From Streptomyces sannanensis (GTDB lineage Bacteria > Actinomycetota > Actinomycetes > Streptomycetales > Streptomycetaceae): DNA of 64,000 nucleotides. The notes beneath the pieces were generated by a model. The model ran no database searches. It saw only the letters and a program-made list of their open reading frames with translations, and was not told the DNA's origin. The number at the start of each line of letters is the position of its first letter. Position 1 is the stretch's first letter. This document shows positions 24,974-31,631 of this stretch, in pieces. A program made the translations under genes and the position numbers. The stretch lies in NCBI RefSeq assembly GCF_039536205.1, contig NZ_BAAAYL010000001.1, forward strand, positions 6,076,001 to 6,140,000, given 5' to 3'.

Positions 24974-26436
24974 TAGGGCTTTGTTAGGTGCGGTGGTGTG
25001 GTTCTGGTGTCGGTGCGGGTTGGCCGCATATCGAGCAGGCGCCGGTCCAGGTGGCCAGGAGGGCCTGGAGTTCGCGGAGTACCGCGTAGAGGGTCAGGCC
25101 GGCGCAGGGGCTTTTGGGTCGGTCCTGAGCAGGGTGCAGAAGGCCTGGGCGAGGGAGGCGAGAGTGGCGTGGCGGTGCCAGCCTGCGTAGTTGCGGCCCT
25201 CGAAGTGGTCCAGGCCGAGACCGTCCTTGAGCTCGCGGTAGTCGTGCTCAACTCGCCATCGGATCTTGGCGATTCGTACCAGATCGTACAGTGGGGAGTC
25301 GGTGGGCAGCGTCGAGAGCCAGTAGTCGGTCGGCTCGGCGGAGTCGGGTGGCCACTCGACGAGCAGCCAGCATTGGGGCAGCGCGCCGTCGGCGGACCGG
25401 CGGACCGGCGGACCGGCGGATGGAGCGGTTGGCCGGGCGGACCCGCAAGGCCAGAAACTGCGAGCGCATCTCGGCGGTCGGGTTGCGCCTGGTGGCCCTG
25501 CTGCCCTGGCGCCAGGTGACGGTGCGGGTGGCCGGTTGTCCGGCGGCCAGGGCCAGGGCGCGCAGGGTGGTGTGCGGCTGGGGGTAGGCGGACACGGGAG
25601 GGCGGCCCTGCCGGAGTACGGCGGGCGCTCGGGCGTCGCGTCGCCCGGGTGCGCGGTTGTGGTGGCCTTGACCGCGACCGCGTAAGTCAGGCCGCGCTCG
25701 GTCAGGCCCTCACGAAAGCCGGTGGCGTCGCCGTACCCGGCGTCGGCGACGACCGGCAGGTCGGGCAGTTCCCATTCCCCGCGCACCTCGTCGAGCATGT
25801 CCAGGGCCAGGCGCCACTTCTCCCGGTGCCGTGCGGTGTCCGGGACGCCCGCCTTGGTGCGGCGGCGCCGGATGGACTCGGCCAGCAGCAGATCCTCGCC
25901 CTGCTTGGCGTCGTCCCAGCTCTCCGGCAGGAACAGGCGCCAGTCGACAGCGGAAGAGGCACGGTCGCTGATCATGTTCACACTGACCCCGATCTGGCAG
26001 TTGCCGCGTTTGCCCAGCGCGCCGCAGTACATCCGCGCCACCCCGGGAGAGTCGTAGCCGTCCTTGGGGAAGTCAACGTCGTCGATGGCATACGCCTCGG
26101 GAGAGGTGTGCGCCGCAGCCCAACGGGCCAGCCGTTCCCGGACCATGGAGTAGTCCCAGGTCGAGGAAGAGACGAACTGCTGCAGCTGCTGGTGGTCAAC
26201 GCCCAGGCGCTCGGCCATCGGCTGCATCGACTTGCGCTTGCCGTCCAACATCAGCCCGCGCAGGTACAGCTCGCCCTTGGCCCGCTGATCCCGCCGGGCC
26301 AGCGGGCCAAGCATCTCGGCGGCGAAGGCCTCCAGGCGCGGCCGGACCTCTTCCATCTCCTCAGGTGTCACACCTGAAAGAAGATCACAACCTATCCGGT
26401 GAGGATCACTTGGGATACCTAACAAAGCCCTACTAG
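24970..26436 (-). mobile_element. IS701-family insertion sequence, copy 3
   Basis: A 1467-bp element with perfect TAGGGCTTTGTTAGGT ends and CTAG on both sides. It is near-identical to copy 2 where they overlap. It is 15 bp longer than copy 1, which is explained by a 16-bp expansion of an 8-bp tandem repeat (25392-25415) minus one base lost near 25610. Its flanks do not match each other: an IS5 stub on the left and an isocitrate-lyase-like gene on the right. The site is therefore rearranged, not a simple insertion. Confidence 0.85.
25094..26371 (-). CDS. IS701 transposase with a compensated frameshift
   Basis: 425 codons from GTG 26371. The three catalytic motifs (YAIDDVDFPKDG, VVADAGYG, YRELKDGLGLDHFEGR) are all in frame. 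About 64 residues between the second aspartate and the glutamate are read in the wrong frame. The family sequence (YPQPHTTLRALALA, MRSQFLALRVRPANR) is present in the next frame over. A one-base loss near 25610 shifts the frame out, and two extra copies of the 8-mer GCGGACCG at 25392-25415 (plus 16 bases) shift it back. The product is probably inactive because part of the catalytic barrel is scrambled, but the frame is uninterrupted. Confidence 0.75.
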   Translation of the reverse strand: MTPEEMEEVRPRLEAFAAEMLGPLARRDQRAKGELYLRGLMLDGKRKSMQPMAERLGVDHQQLQQFVSSSTWDYSMVRERLARWAAAHTSPEAYAIDDVDFPKDGYDSPGVARMYCGALGKRGNCQIGVSVNMISDRASSAVDWRLFLPESWDDAKQGEDLLLAESIRRRRTKAGVPDTARHREKWRLALDMLDEVRGEWELPDLPVVADAGYGDATGFREGLTERGLTYAVAVKATTTAHPGDATPERPPYSGRAALPCPPTPSRTPPCAPWPWPPDNRPPAPSPGARAAGPPGATRPPRCARSFWPCGSARPTAPSAGPPVRRSADGALPQCWLLVEWPPDSAEPTDYWLSTLPTDSPLYDLVRIAKIRWRVEHDYRELKDGLGLDHFEGRNYAGWHRHATLASLAQAFCTLLRTDPKAPAPA

Positions 26437-27224
26437 CTCTCGCGCCCGTACAGCGTCGACCAGCCGTCCGCCGTGGCGTACGACGGTACGCCTGACGAGT
26501 CCGCGTCCCCGCGGGTGACCGCCTTCGCCAGCTCGACCGCGTGGTGCACCGCGGCACGGAAGAGCAGCGAGCCGGTACTGACACGGGCCACGCCCAGTTC
26601 GGCGAGGCGGGCCACGCTCAGGCCGTCCGGGGCGTACAGGATGTTGAGCGGGGCGTCGAACCGCCCCGTCAGCGCGGCGATGGCCGCTACGTCACGCAGC
26701 CCCGGGACGAACAGGCCGTCGGCGCCCGCCTCCTGGTATGCGGACAGTCGGGCGACCGTCTCGTCGCCATGGCCGGGCAGCCAGTGCGTGTCCGTGCGGG
26801 CGTTGACGAACAGCGAGGGAGCCGCCGCCTTCATCGCGCGGATCGTCTCGCACTGCGGGGCGAGCGCGGCCAGGGAGCCGTCCGGGCGGCCGTCCTCGAT
26901 GTTCACTCCGGCCACGCCGGCCCGTGCCAGCGCCGCCGCCAGCTCCGCGACCTCGTCGGGCTTTTCGCCGAAGCCGCCCTCGATGTCCACGGTGACCGGC
27001 ACGGGCAGCCGGGCCAGGCCGAGGGCGAGACGCAGGGTGTCCTCGCGGGCGTCGCCCGTGGCGTCCGGCTTCCCGGCGGCGGACGCCACACCGAGACTGG
27101 TCGTCCCGATCGCGGCGAAGCCCGCCGTCACCAGGGCGGCCGCACTGGCGAGATCCCAGGCGTTGGGCAGCACGAGCGGGTCGCCGGGGCGGTGCAGCGC
27201 GCGGAACTCCTCGTAACGGTTCAT
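26433..27224 (-). CDS. Isocitrate lyase/PEP mutase family protein
   Basis: A 263-residue (beta/alpha)8 enzyme of the isocitrate lyase/phosphoenolpyruvate mutase superfamily. The N-terminal LVLPNAWDLASAAALVTAGF and GTTSLGVA are typical, as are the metal-site segments VTVDIEGGFGE and VNIEDG and the later NARTDTHWL. The family cleaves or rearranges C-C or C-P bonds of 2-hydroxy or phosphonate acids; the substrate here is not predictable. The ATG at 27224 overlaps the stop of the P450-like gene (ATGA), so they form an operon. The stop TAG (26435-26433) is provided by the CTAG at the end of IS701 copy 3, but the C-terminus looks natural in length. Confidence 0.85.
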   Translation of the reverse strand: MNRYEEFRALHRPGDPLVLPNAWDLASAAALVTAGFAAIGTTSLGVASAAGKPDATGDAREDTLRLALGLARLPVPVTVDIEGGFGEKPDEVAELAAALARAGVAGVNIEDGRPDGSLAALAPQCETIRAMKAAAPSLFVNARTDTHWLPGHGDETVARLSAYQEAGADGLFVPGLRDVAAIAALTGRFDAPLNILYAPDGLSVARLAELGVARVSTGSLLFRAAVHHAVELAKAVTRGDADSSGVPSYATADGWSTLYGRES

Positions 27225-27967
27225 CGGGATTCCTCCAGAAGGACGTCGAGTACGCCGTGGGCCAGCGCGAGAGCACAACGGCTTCCGGGGCACGGGCGGA
27301 TGCCGTGCCCGAAGGCGAGACCGCCGGTCAAGTCGACGGGCACCTCGGTCCCTTCGGCCACCGGGCATCCGTCCAGGACCGCGCCCCGGGCGGCCGTCCG
27401 GCGGGTTGCGCGGACGGGCGGGTCGTGGCGCAGGGCCAGGGCCGTCGCCTCCTCGGCCGAACTCCCGCCCTGCCGCCGGGCGTTGACGATCAGCGCCGCG
27501 GTGGCGTCGCACGTCTGCACCAACAGGCCGATCAGGTTGGCGACCGTCTCCGGCTCGCCCTCCGGCAGCCCGGCCATCAGCGTCGCCACGCCGTCGTCGG
27601 CGCGTGCCATCGCCGTGTCCGACGCGCCGGGCTGATAGGCGGCCGCCACGGCACGTACGGCCGGCACGATCTCGCCCCTGGCCCCGAGCGCCTCGGCCAG
27701 CACGGCGACCGGGACGTAGGGGGCCAGGTCCGGTGCCGTCGTACGCGCCAGCTCCCGGGCCCGGTCGCGCAGGACGGTCTCGTCGAGCCGCGCCAGCTCC
27801 GCCTCCGCGAGCGCCCGCCGACGCCGGTGCACGGCTCCGTTGCCGAACCTGGCCACGGACTGCCGCAGCCACCGCATCGTGCCCGGCGCGGCCCCGCCGG
27901 CGGGCGCCTCGGGCACCAGGAACCGGGGGTCCTCGAGTACGGCACGGGCTTGGTCGGTCGTCGTCAT
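27221..27967 (-). CDS. Short cytochrome P450-like protein
   Basis: 248 residues, far shorter than a normal P450 of about 400. The heme-ligand loop is clear: LAFGHGIRPCPGSRCALALA near the C-terminus, with the cysteine thiolate in RPCPG. An I-helix-like segment (LLVQTCDATAALI) and a K-helix-like segment (ALALRHDPPVRATRR) are recognisable, but the ExxR glutamate is replaced and the AGxxT motif is weak. The N-terminal region is missing or reduced. It may bind heme without classical monooxygenase chemistry. ATG 27967 is preferred over the longer open frame. It overlaps the downstream PEP-mutase-like gene by 4 bp. Confidence 0.75.
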   Translation of the reverse strand: MTTTDQARAVLEDPRFLVPEAPAGGAAPGTMRWLRQSVARFGNGAVHRRRRALAEAELARLDETVLRDRARELARTTAPDLAPYVPVAVLAEALGARGEIVPAVRAVAAAYQPGASDTAMARADDGVATLMAGLPEGEPETVANLIGLLVQTCDATAALIVNARRQGGSSAEEATALALRHDPPVRATRRTAARGAVLDGCPVAEGTEVPVDLTGGLAFGHGIRPCPGSRCALALAHGVLDVLLEESR

Positions 27968-27999
27968 GCTCCGACCGTAGGCCCGTAATGCTTCGGCAC

Positions 28000-28710
28000 T
28001 CACCGAAGCGTCCCGGGCTCGATCCCCAGCAGCTCCTCCAGCGCCCGCTCGCCGTCCGGCGTCACCTTCACCGCGCGCGCGGACCCGATCCGTACGCACC
28101 ACCCGGCGTCCAGCGCATGCCGGCACAGCGCGGCACCGGCGACCCCCGCCAGATGCGGCTTGCGCTCGGTCCAGTCCAGGCAGCCCCGTACGAGCGGGCG
28201 CCGGCCGCGCCGCTCCAGGCCGATGCCGAGCCCGTCGAACCAGCCGAGCCCCTCGTCGGTGAGCGCGAACCCGGCGTCCTGGCGCAGCAGCCCGCGCCCG
28301 GTCATCGCCTCGGTGATGCCGATGCCGAGGCGCCCGGCGAGATGGTCGTAGCAGGTACGCCCGCGCGCCATGGCACTGCTCGCACCCGCCGCCCCGAGGG
28401 TCCGCGGACGGCCGTCCGCCGCGGTCGGCGGGGAGGTGTGCGCGGCGAGGTCCTCGACGAGGTGCGCGATGCGCTCGTCGGCCAGCCGCACATAGCGATG
28501 GCGCCCCTGCCGCTCCTCGGCCAGCAGCCCGCCGGCGACGAGCTTGCCGAGGTGCTCGCTCGCGGTCGAGGCCGCGACCCCGGCGTACCGGGCGAGCTCA
28601 CCGGCCGTCCAGGCCCGTCCGTCGAGCAGCGCCAGACAGAACGCGGCGCGGGTCTCGTCGGCGAGCAGCGCGGCGAAGGCGGCGAGGCGCGCGGTGTCGG
28701 TGGGTGTCAT
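28000..28710 (-). CDS. ArsR-family winged-helix transcriptional regulator
   Basis: About 236 residues from ATG 28710 (in-frame ATGs at 28728 and 28752 are alternatives). An N-terminal winged helix occupies residues about 5-85, with recognition helix AASTASEHLGKLVAGGLL followed by the wing RQGRHRYVRL. The second half (from about 110) has no metal-binding Cys motif of classical ArsR sensors. It contains GRGLLRQDAGFALTDEGLGW, a second wHTH-like segment. This long two-part form is common in Streptomyces. The gene lies 32 bp upstream of the P450-like gene on the same strand and probably regulates it and the PEP-mutase-like gene. Confidence 0.8.
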   Translation of the reverse strand: MTPTDTARLAAFAALLADETRAAFCLALLDGRAWTAGELARYAGVAASTASEHLGKLVAGGLLAEERQGRHRYVRLADERIAHLVEDLAAHTSPPTAADGRPRTLGAAGASSAMARGRTCYDHLAGRLGIGITEAMTGRGLLRQDAGFALTDEGLGWFDGLGIGLERRGRRPLVRGCLDWTERKPHLAGVAGAALCRHALDAGWCVRIGSARAVKVTPDGERALEELLGIEPGTLR

Positions 28711-28781
28711 GAGCTCAGCATGCGCCATGGACATGTCGGCGGGGGCCGACATGAGCCCGTTCCGGGCCGCGCGGCCGCCGC

Positions 28782-29453
28782 TCAGCGCCGGACGTCCTCG
28801 CGAAGCCCGCCGCCCGTCGGTGACACCAGCTGTTCGTACTGGAGCGAGAGCCCGTCGAGGAGCGCCTTCAGGCCCGTTTCGAAGGCGCCCTCGTCGATCT
28901 TCTGTTGACGCTCGGCGAGCAGGTGCGCCTGGCCGAGATGTGGGTAGTCCGCCGGATCGTACGCCGCCTCGTCGTCGACGAAGCCACCGGCGAACGAGCC
29001 GAGCGCGGAGCCGGTGATGAAGTAGCGCATCAGAGCGCCGATGTGGGTCGCCTGGGCGGCGGGCCAGCCGGCCCGCACCATGGCGCCGAAGACCACATCG
29101 GCGATGCGCAGGCCGGCGGGGCGACGTCCGGGTCCCTGGGCGAGGAGGGGGATGACCTGGGGGTGGGCGGTGAGGACCGCGCGGTAGGCGACGGCGTAGT
29201 CGTGCAGCGCCGTGCGCCAGTCCCGGCCGCTCTCGAACATCGACAGATCGACCTGGGCGGACACGGCGTCGGCGACCGCCTCCAGGATCTCGTCCTTGGT
29301 GCGGAAATGGTTGTAGAGGGAGGGGCCGCTGACACCGAGCTCAGCGGCGAGGCGGCGGGTGGAGACGGCCGCGAGGCCCTCCGCGTCCACCAGCGCGCAC
29401 GCCGCTTCGACGATGCGCTCGGGGCTCAGCATGGGTTTACGGGGTCGGGCCAT
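28782..29453 (-). CDS. TetR-family transcriptional regulator (TetR_C_1 type)
   Basis: A 223-residue TetR-like repressor. The DNA-binding helix-turn-helix is in LAAELGVSGPSLYNHFRTKDE (residues about 34-54). The ligand-binding half contains YRAVLTAHPQVIPLL and MRYFITGSALGSFA, resembling the TetR_C_1 domain of regulators that respond to lipophilic compounds. The start is taken as ATG 29453; ATG 29462 is equally open. It diverges from the YiaAB gene, with only 94 bp between. Its target is not evident. Confidence 0.85.
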   Translation of the reverse strand: MARPRKPMLSPERIVEAACALVDAEGLAAVSTRRLAAELGVSGPSLYNHFRTKDEILEAVADAVSAQVDLSMFESGRDWRTALHDYAVAYRAVLTAHPQVIPLLAQGPGRRPAGLRIADVVFGAMVRAGWPAAQATHIGALMRYFITGSALGSFAGGFVDDEAAYDPADYPHLGQAHLLAERQQKIDEGAFETGLKALLDGLSLQYEQLVSPTGGGLREDVRR

Positions 29454-29547
29454 GGCGCTCATCGTAGGGCGGGCGGCGTGAGGCTGAGTACGCAGCTGAG
29501 TATCGGAGCGGATACGGCCGGGGCCCCGTGCGCCGATGCTGTCCCGT

Positions 29548-29835
29548 ATGAGTGACACACCGGTCAAACAGCAGAACACGGCCGCGTACTACGGACAGGC
29601 CGTCGCGTCCTTCGCCGTCGCCCTCGCGGCCACCGCCCTCGGCATCCTCAACCTCGACACCGACGTCTGGGTGCGGGCGTTCCTCGGTGTCGCGGTCCTC
29701 TATCTCACGACCTCGGCATTCACCCTCGCCAAGGTGGTCAGGGACCGGCAGGAGGCCGGGCAGATCGTGAGCCGGGTCGACCAGGCCCGGCTGGAGAAGC
29801 TTCTCGCGGAGCACGATCCCTTCCAGAAGCTCTAA
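29548..29835 (+). CDS. YiaAB-family two-helix inner membrane protein
   Basis: 95 residues with the YiaA/YiaB pattern: polar N-terminus (MSDTPVKQQNTAAYYGQA), a first span (about residues 20-37), a charged turn NLDTDVWVR, a second span (about 45-65) and a C-terminal cytoplasmic helix (VRDRQEAGQIVSRVDQARLE). The function of the family is unknown. The stop codon TAA (29833-29835) forms the first bases of a putative TetR operator for the next gene. Confidence 0.85.
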   Translation: MSDTPVKQQNTAAYYGQAVASFAVALAATALGILNLDTDVWVRAFLGVAVLYLTTSAFTLAKVVRDRQEAGQIVSRVDQARLEKLLAEHDPFQKL

Positions 29836-29846
29836 GCGCTTGCTCA
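29833..29846. promoter_or_regulatory. Putative TetR operator, site 1
   Basis: TAAGCGCTTGCTCA, an imperfect palindrome with TRAGC half-sites, lies 48 bp before the TetR start at 29894. The same motif with one change occurs at 31057-31070 in front of the MaoC gene, which points to one regulator controlling itself and the hydratase. Confidence 0.55.
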
Positions 29847-29893
29847 CACCCCATGTATTGTTCGTCCTGCATCGGGGAAAGGGGCGAGCGACG

Positions 29894-30523
29894 ATGAGCA
29901 CGGTGGAGGAAGCTGCCGGCGACGAGGAGAAGGCCTGGGGCGAGGTGACCCCCGAGGCGGCCAGACGGCTGCTCGTCGCCGCGGTCGAGGCCTTCGCCGA
30001 GCGGGGATATCACGCCACCACCACCCGCGATATCGCGAGCCGGGCCGGGATGAGCCCCGCTGCGCTCTACATCCACTACAAGACAAAGGAAGAGCTGCTC
30101 CACCGGATCAGCCGGGTCGGTCATGACCGCGCCCTGGAGATCCTGGAGACGGCGGCGGACGGCGAGGGCACCGCGGCCGAGCGGCTCGCCCAGGCCGTGC
30201 GCACCTTCGTCCGCTGGCATGCCGGCCGCTACTCCACGGCTCGCATCGTCCAGTACGAACTCGACGCGCTCGAACCGGACCACCGTGCCGAGATCATGGC
30301 ACTGCGCCGGAGGAGCGACGCCGCCGTGCGCCGCATCATCGACGACGGTGTGCGGACGGGGGAGTTCGATGTCCCGGACGTCTCCGGCACCACGCTCGCC
30401 GTGCTCTCGCTGTGCATCGACGTCGCCCGCTGGTTCAGAAGCGAGGGCCCGCGCACGCCCGACGAGGTCGGCGAGCTCTACGCCGGCCTCGTCCTGCGCA
30501 TGGTCTCGGCCCAGAAGCGGTAA
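29894..30523 (+). CDS. TetR-family regulator of the KstR2/FadR-like group
   Basis: 209 residues. The HTH is in DIASRAGMSPAALYIHYKTKEELL (about residues 48-71). The C-terminal half (VRTFVRWHAGRYSTARIVQYEL, ALRRRSDAAVRRIIDDGVRTGEF) matches the TetR_C_24 pattern of KstR2-like regulators of acyl-CoA or steroid-ring catabolism, which usually bind acyl-CoA ligands. The start is ATG 29894. It converges with the MaoC hydratase gene, and matching operators lie in front of both genes, so autoregulation and control of MaoC are likely. Confidence 0.85.
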   Translation: MSTVEEAAGDEEKAWGEVTPEAARRLLVAAVEAFAERGYHATTTRDIASRAGMSPAALYIHYKTKEELLHRISRVGHDRALEILETAADGEGTAAERLAQAVRTFVRWHAGRYSTARIVQYELDALEPDHRAEIMALRRRSDAAVRRIIDDGVRTGEFDVPDVSGTTLAVLSLCIDVARWFRSEGPRTPDEVGELYAGLVLRMVSAQKR

Positions 30524-30562
30524 CCGGACCCGGAAGCGGCAACAGGCCTCGGAGGACGCGGC

Positions 30563-31024
30563 TCAGAAGTGGTAACGCGACACCGACTCCGCCACGCACA
30601 CCGGCTTGTCGCCGCCCTCACGCTCGACCGTGACCAGGGCGGTGACCTGTACGCCGCCGCCTGCCTCGGTGACCTCCGTGAGCACGGCCGTGGCGCGCAG
30701 CCGCGAACCCACCGGGACGGGTGCGGGAAAACGAACCTTGTTGGTGCCGTAGTTGAGACCCATCCTCACGCCCTCGACCCGCATGACCTGCGGCACGAGC
30801 GCCGGCAGCAGCGACAGGGTGAGATAGCCGTGCGCGATCGTGGAACCGAACGGGCCGGTGGCCGCCCGCTCCGGGTCGACATGGATCCACTGATGGTCGC
30901 CGGTGGCGTCGGCGAAGAGGTCGATGCGCTTCTGGTCGACCTCCAACCAGTCGCTGTATCCCAGCTGGTCGCCCACCGCGGCCCGCAGCTCCTCCGCCGA
31001 CGTGAAGCTCCTCGGCTCTGCCAT
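30563..31024 (-). CDS. MaoC-family (R)-specific enoyl-CoA hydratase-like protein
   Basis: A 153-residue hotdog-fold protein. The catalytic hydratase segment is visible as [18 protein letters not shown] (Asp and His of the MaoC motif, residues about 38-55), followed by [17 protein letters not shown]. Proteins of this family hydrate trans-2-enoyl-CoA to (R)-3-hydroxyacyl-CoA. The length is typical for the single-domain form. It diverges from soxR; the 91-bp gap carries the second TetR operator, so expression is probably governed by the KstR2-like regulator at 29894. Confidence 0.88.
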   Translation of the reverse strand: MAEPRSFTSAEELRAAVGDQLGYSDWLEVDQKRIDLFADATGDHQWIHVDPERAATGPFGSTIAHGYLTLSLLPALVPQVMRVEGVRMGLNYGTNKVRFPAPVPVGSRLRATAVLTEVTEAGGGVQVTALVTVEREGGDKPVCVAESVSRYHF

Positions 31025-31056
31025 GTCCCTGGTCCCTGCCTCTCACTTCACTTGTC

Positions 31057-31070
31057 TAAGCGTTTGCTCA
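31057..31070. promoter_or_regulatory. Putative TetR operator, site 2
   Basis: TAAGCGTTTGCTCA, differing from site 1 at one base, lies 33 bp upstream of the MaoC start and 46 bp upstream of soxR. Confidence 0.55.
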
Positions 31071-31115
31071 GCATGCTGGGGGGCGGTCCGTGGTGTCAAC
31101 GGTAGGGTTCGGCGG

Positions 31116-31580
31116 GTGCCGCAGATTCCAGAGAAGATCCACGAGCTCACGGTCGGCCAGCTGTCCGCGCGCAGTGGCGCGGCGGTGTCCGCCCTGCACT
31201 TCTACGAGTCCAAGGGCCTGATCAGCAGCCGCAGGACCGCCGGGAACCAGCGCCGCTACTCGCGCGACGCCCTTCGCCGCGTTGCCTTCGTGCGTGCGGC
31301 GCAGCGCGTCGGCATCCCGCTCGCCACCATCAGGGACGCGCTCGCCGAACTCCCCGAGGAGCGCACCCCGACCCGGGAGGACTGGGCACGCCTCTCCGCG
31401 TACTGGCGCTCCGAGCTCGACGAGCGCATCAAGCAGCTCGGCCGGCTGCGCGACCATCTCACCGACTGCATCGGCTGTGGCTGTCTGTCCCTGGAGAACT
31501 GCGTGCTCTCCAACCCGGACGACGTCTTCGGCGAACAGCTGACGGGCTCCCGCCTCCTGCCCGAACGCCGCGGCGGCTGA
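31116..31580 (+). CDS. soxR: Redox-sensitive MerR-family regulator SoxR
   Basis: 154 residues from GTG 31116. The MerR winged helix is at the N-terminus ([21 protein letters not shown], then [15 protein letters not shown]). A dimerisation helix follows. The [2Fe-2S] cluster motif [12 protein letters not shown] places cysteines at 118, 121, 123 and 129, the spacing specific to SoxR. In actinomycetes SoxR senses redox-active metabolites such as endogenous antibiotics, not superoxide in general. No second regulator gene follows. A bidirectional terminator lies 6 bp after the stop. Confidence 0.93.
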   Translation: MPQIPEKIHELTVGQLSARSGAAVSALHFYESKGLISSRRTAGNQRRYSRDALRRVAFVRAAQRVGIPLATIRDALAELPEERTPTREDWARLSAYWRSELDERIKQLGRLRDHLTDCIGCGCLSLENCVLSNPDDVFGEQLTGSRLLPERRGG

Positions 31581-31586
31581 CGTGAA

Positions 31587-31628
31587 CCGGCCGTGGGGGC
31601 CCTCCCCGTGCAGGGCCCCCACGGCCGG
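31587..31628. terminator. Bidirectional terminator between soxR and the RNA ligase gene
   Basis: A 17-bp perfect stem (31587-31603 with 31612-31628) and an 8-nt loop fill the whole gap between the two convergent stop codons. Confidence 0.8.
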
Positions 31629-31631
31629 AGC

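Noticed and set aside
25392..25415. CRISPR-like or other regulatory direct repeat
   Set aside because: The three 8-bp units have no spacers and lie inside a transposase gene. They are explained by tandem duplication.
19381..26436. Classical composite transposon made of IS701 copies 2 and 3
   Set aside because: Not claimed as such, because copy 3 has mismatched flanks (IS5 stub and metabolic gene) and copy 2 lies in an array. The direct copies can recombine, but a single transposition event is not shown.
27224..27872. Fusion of the PEP-mutase-like and upstream frame into one 479-residue protein
   Set aside because: The extra N-terminal part is the wrong-frame shadow of the P450-like gene. 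ATG 27224 with the ATGA overlap is the natural start.
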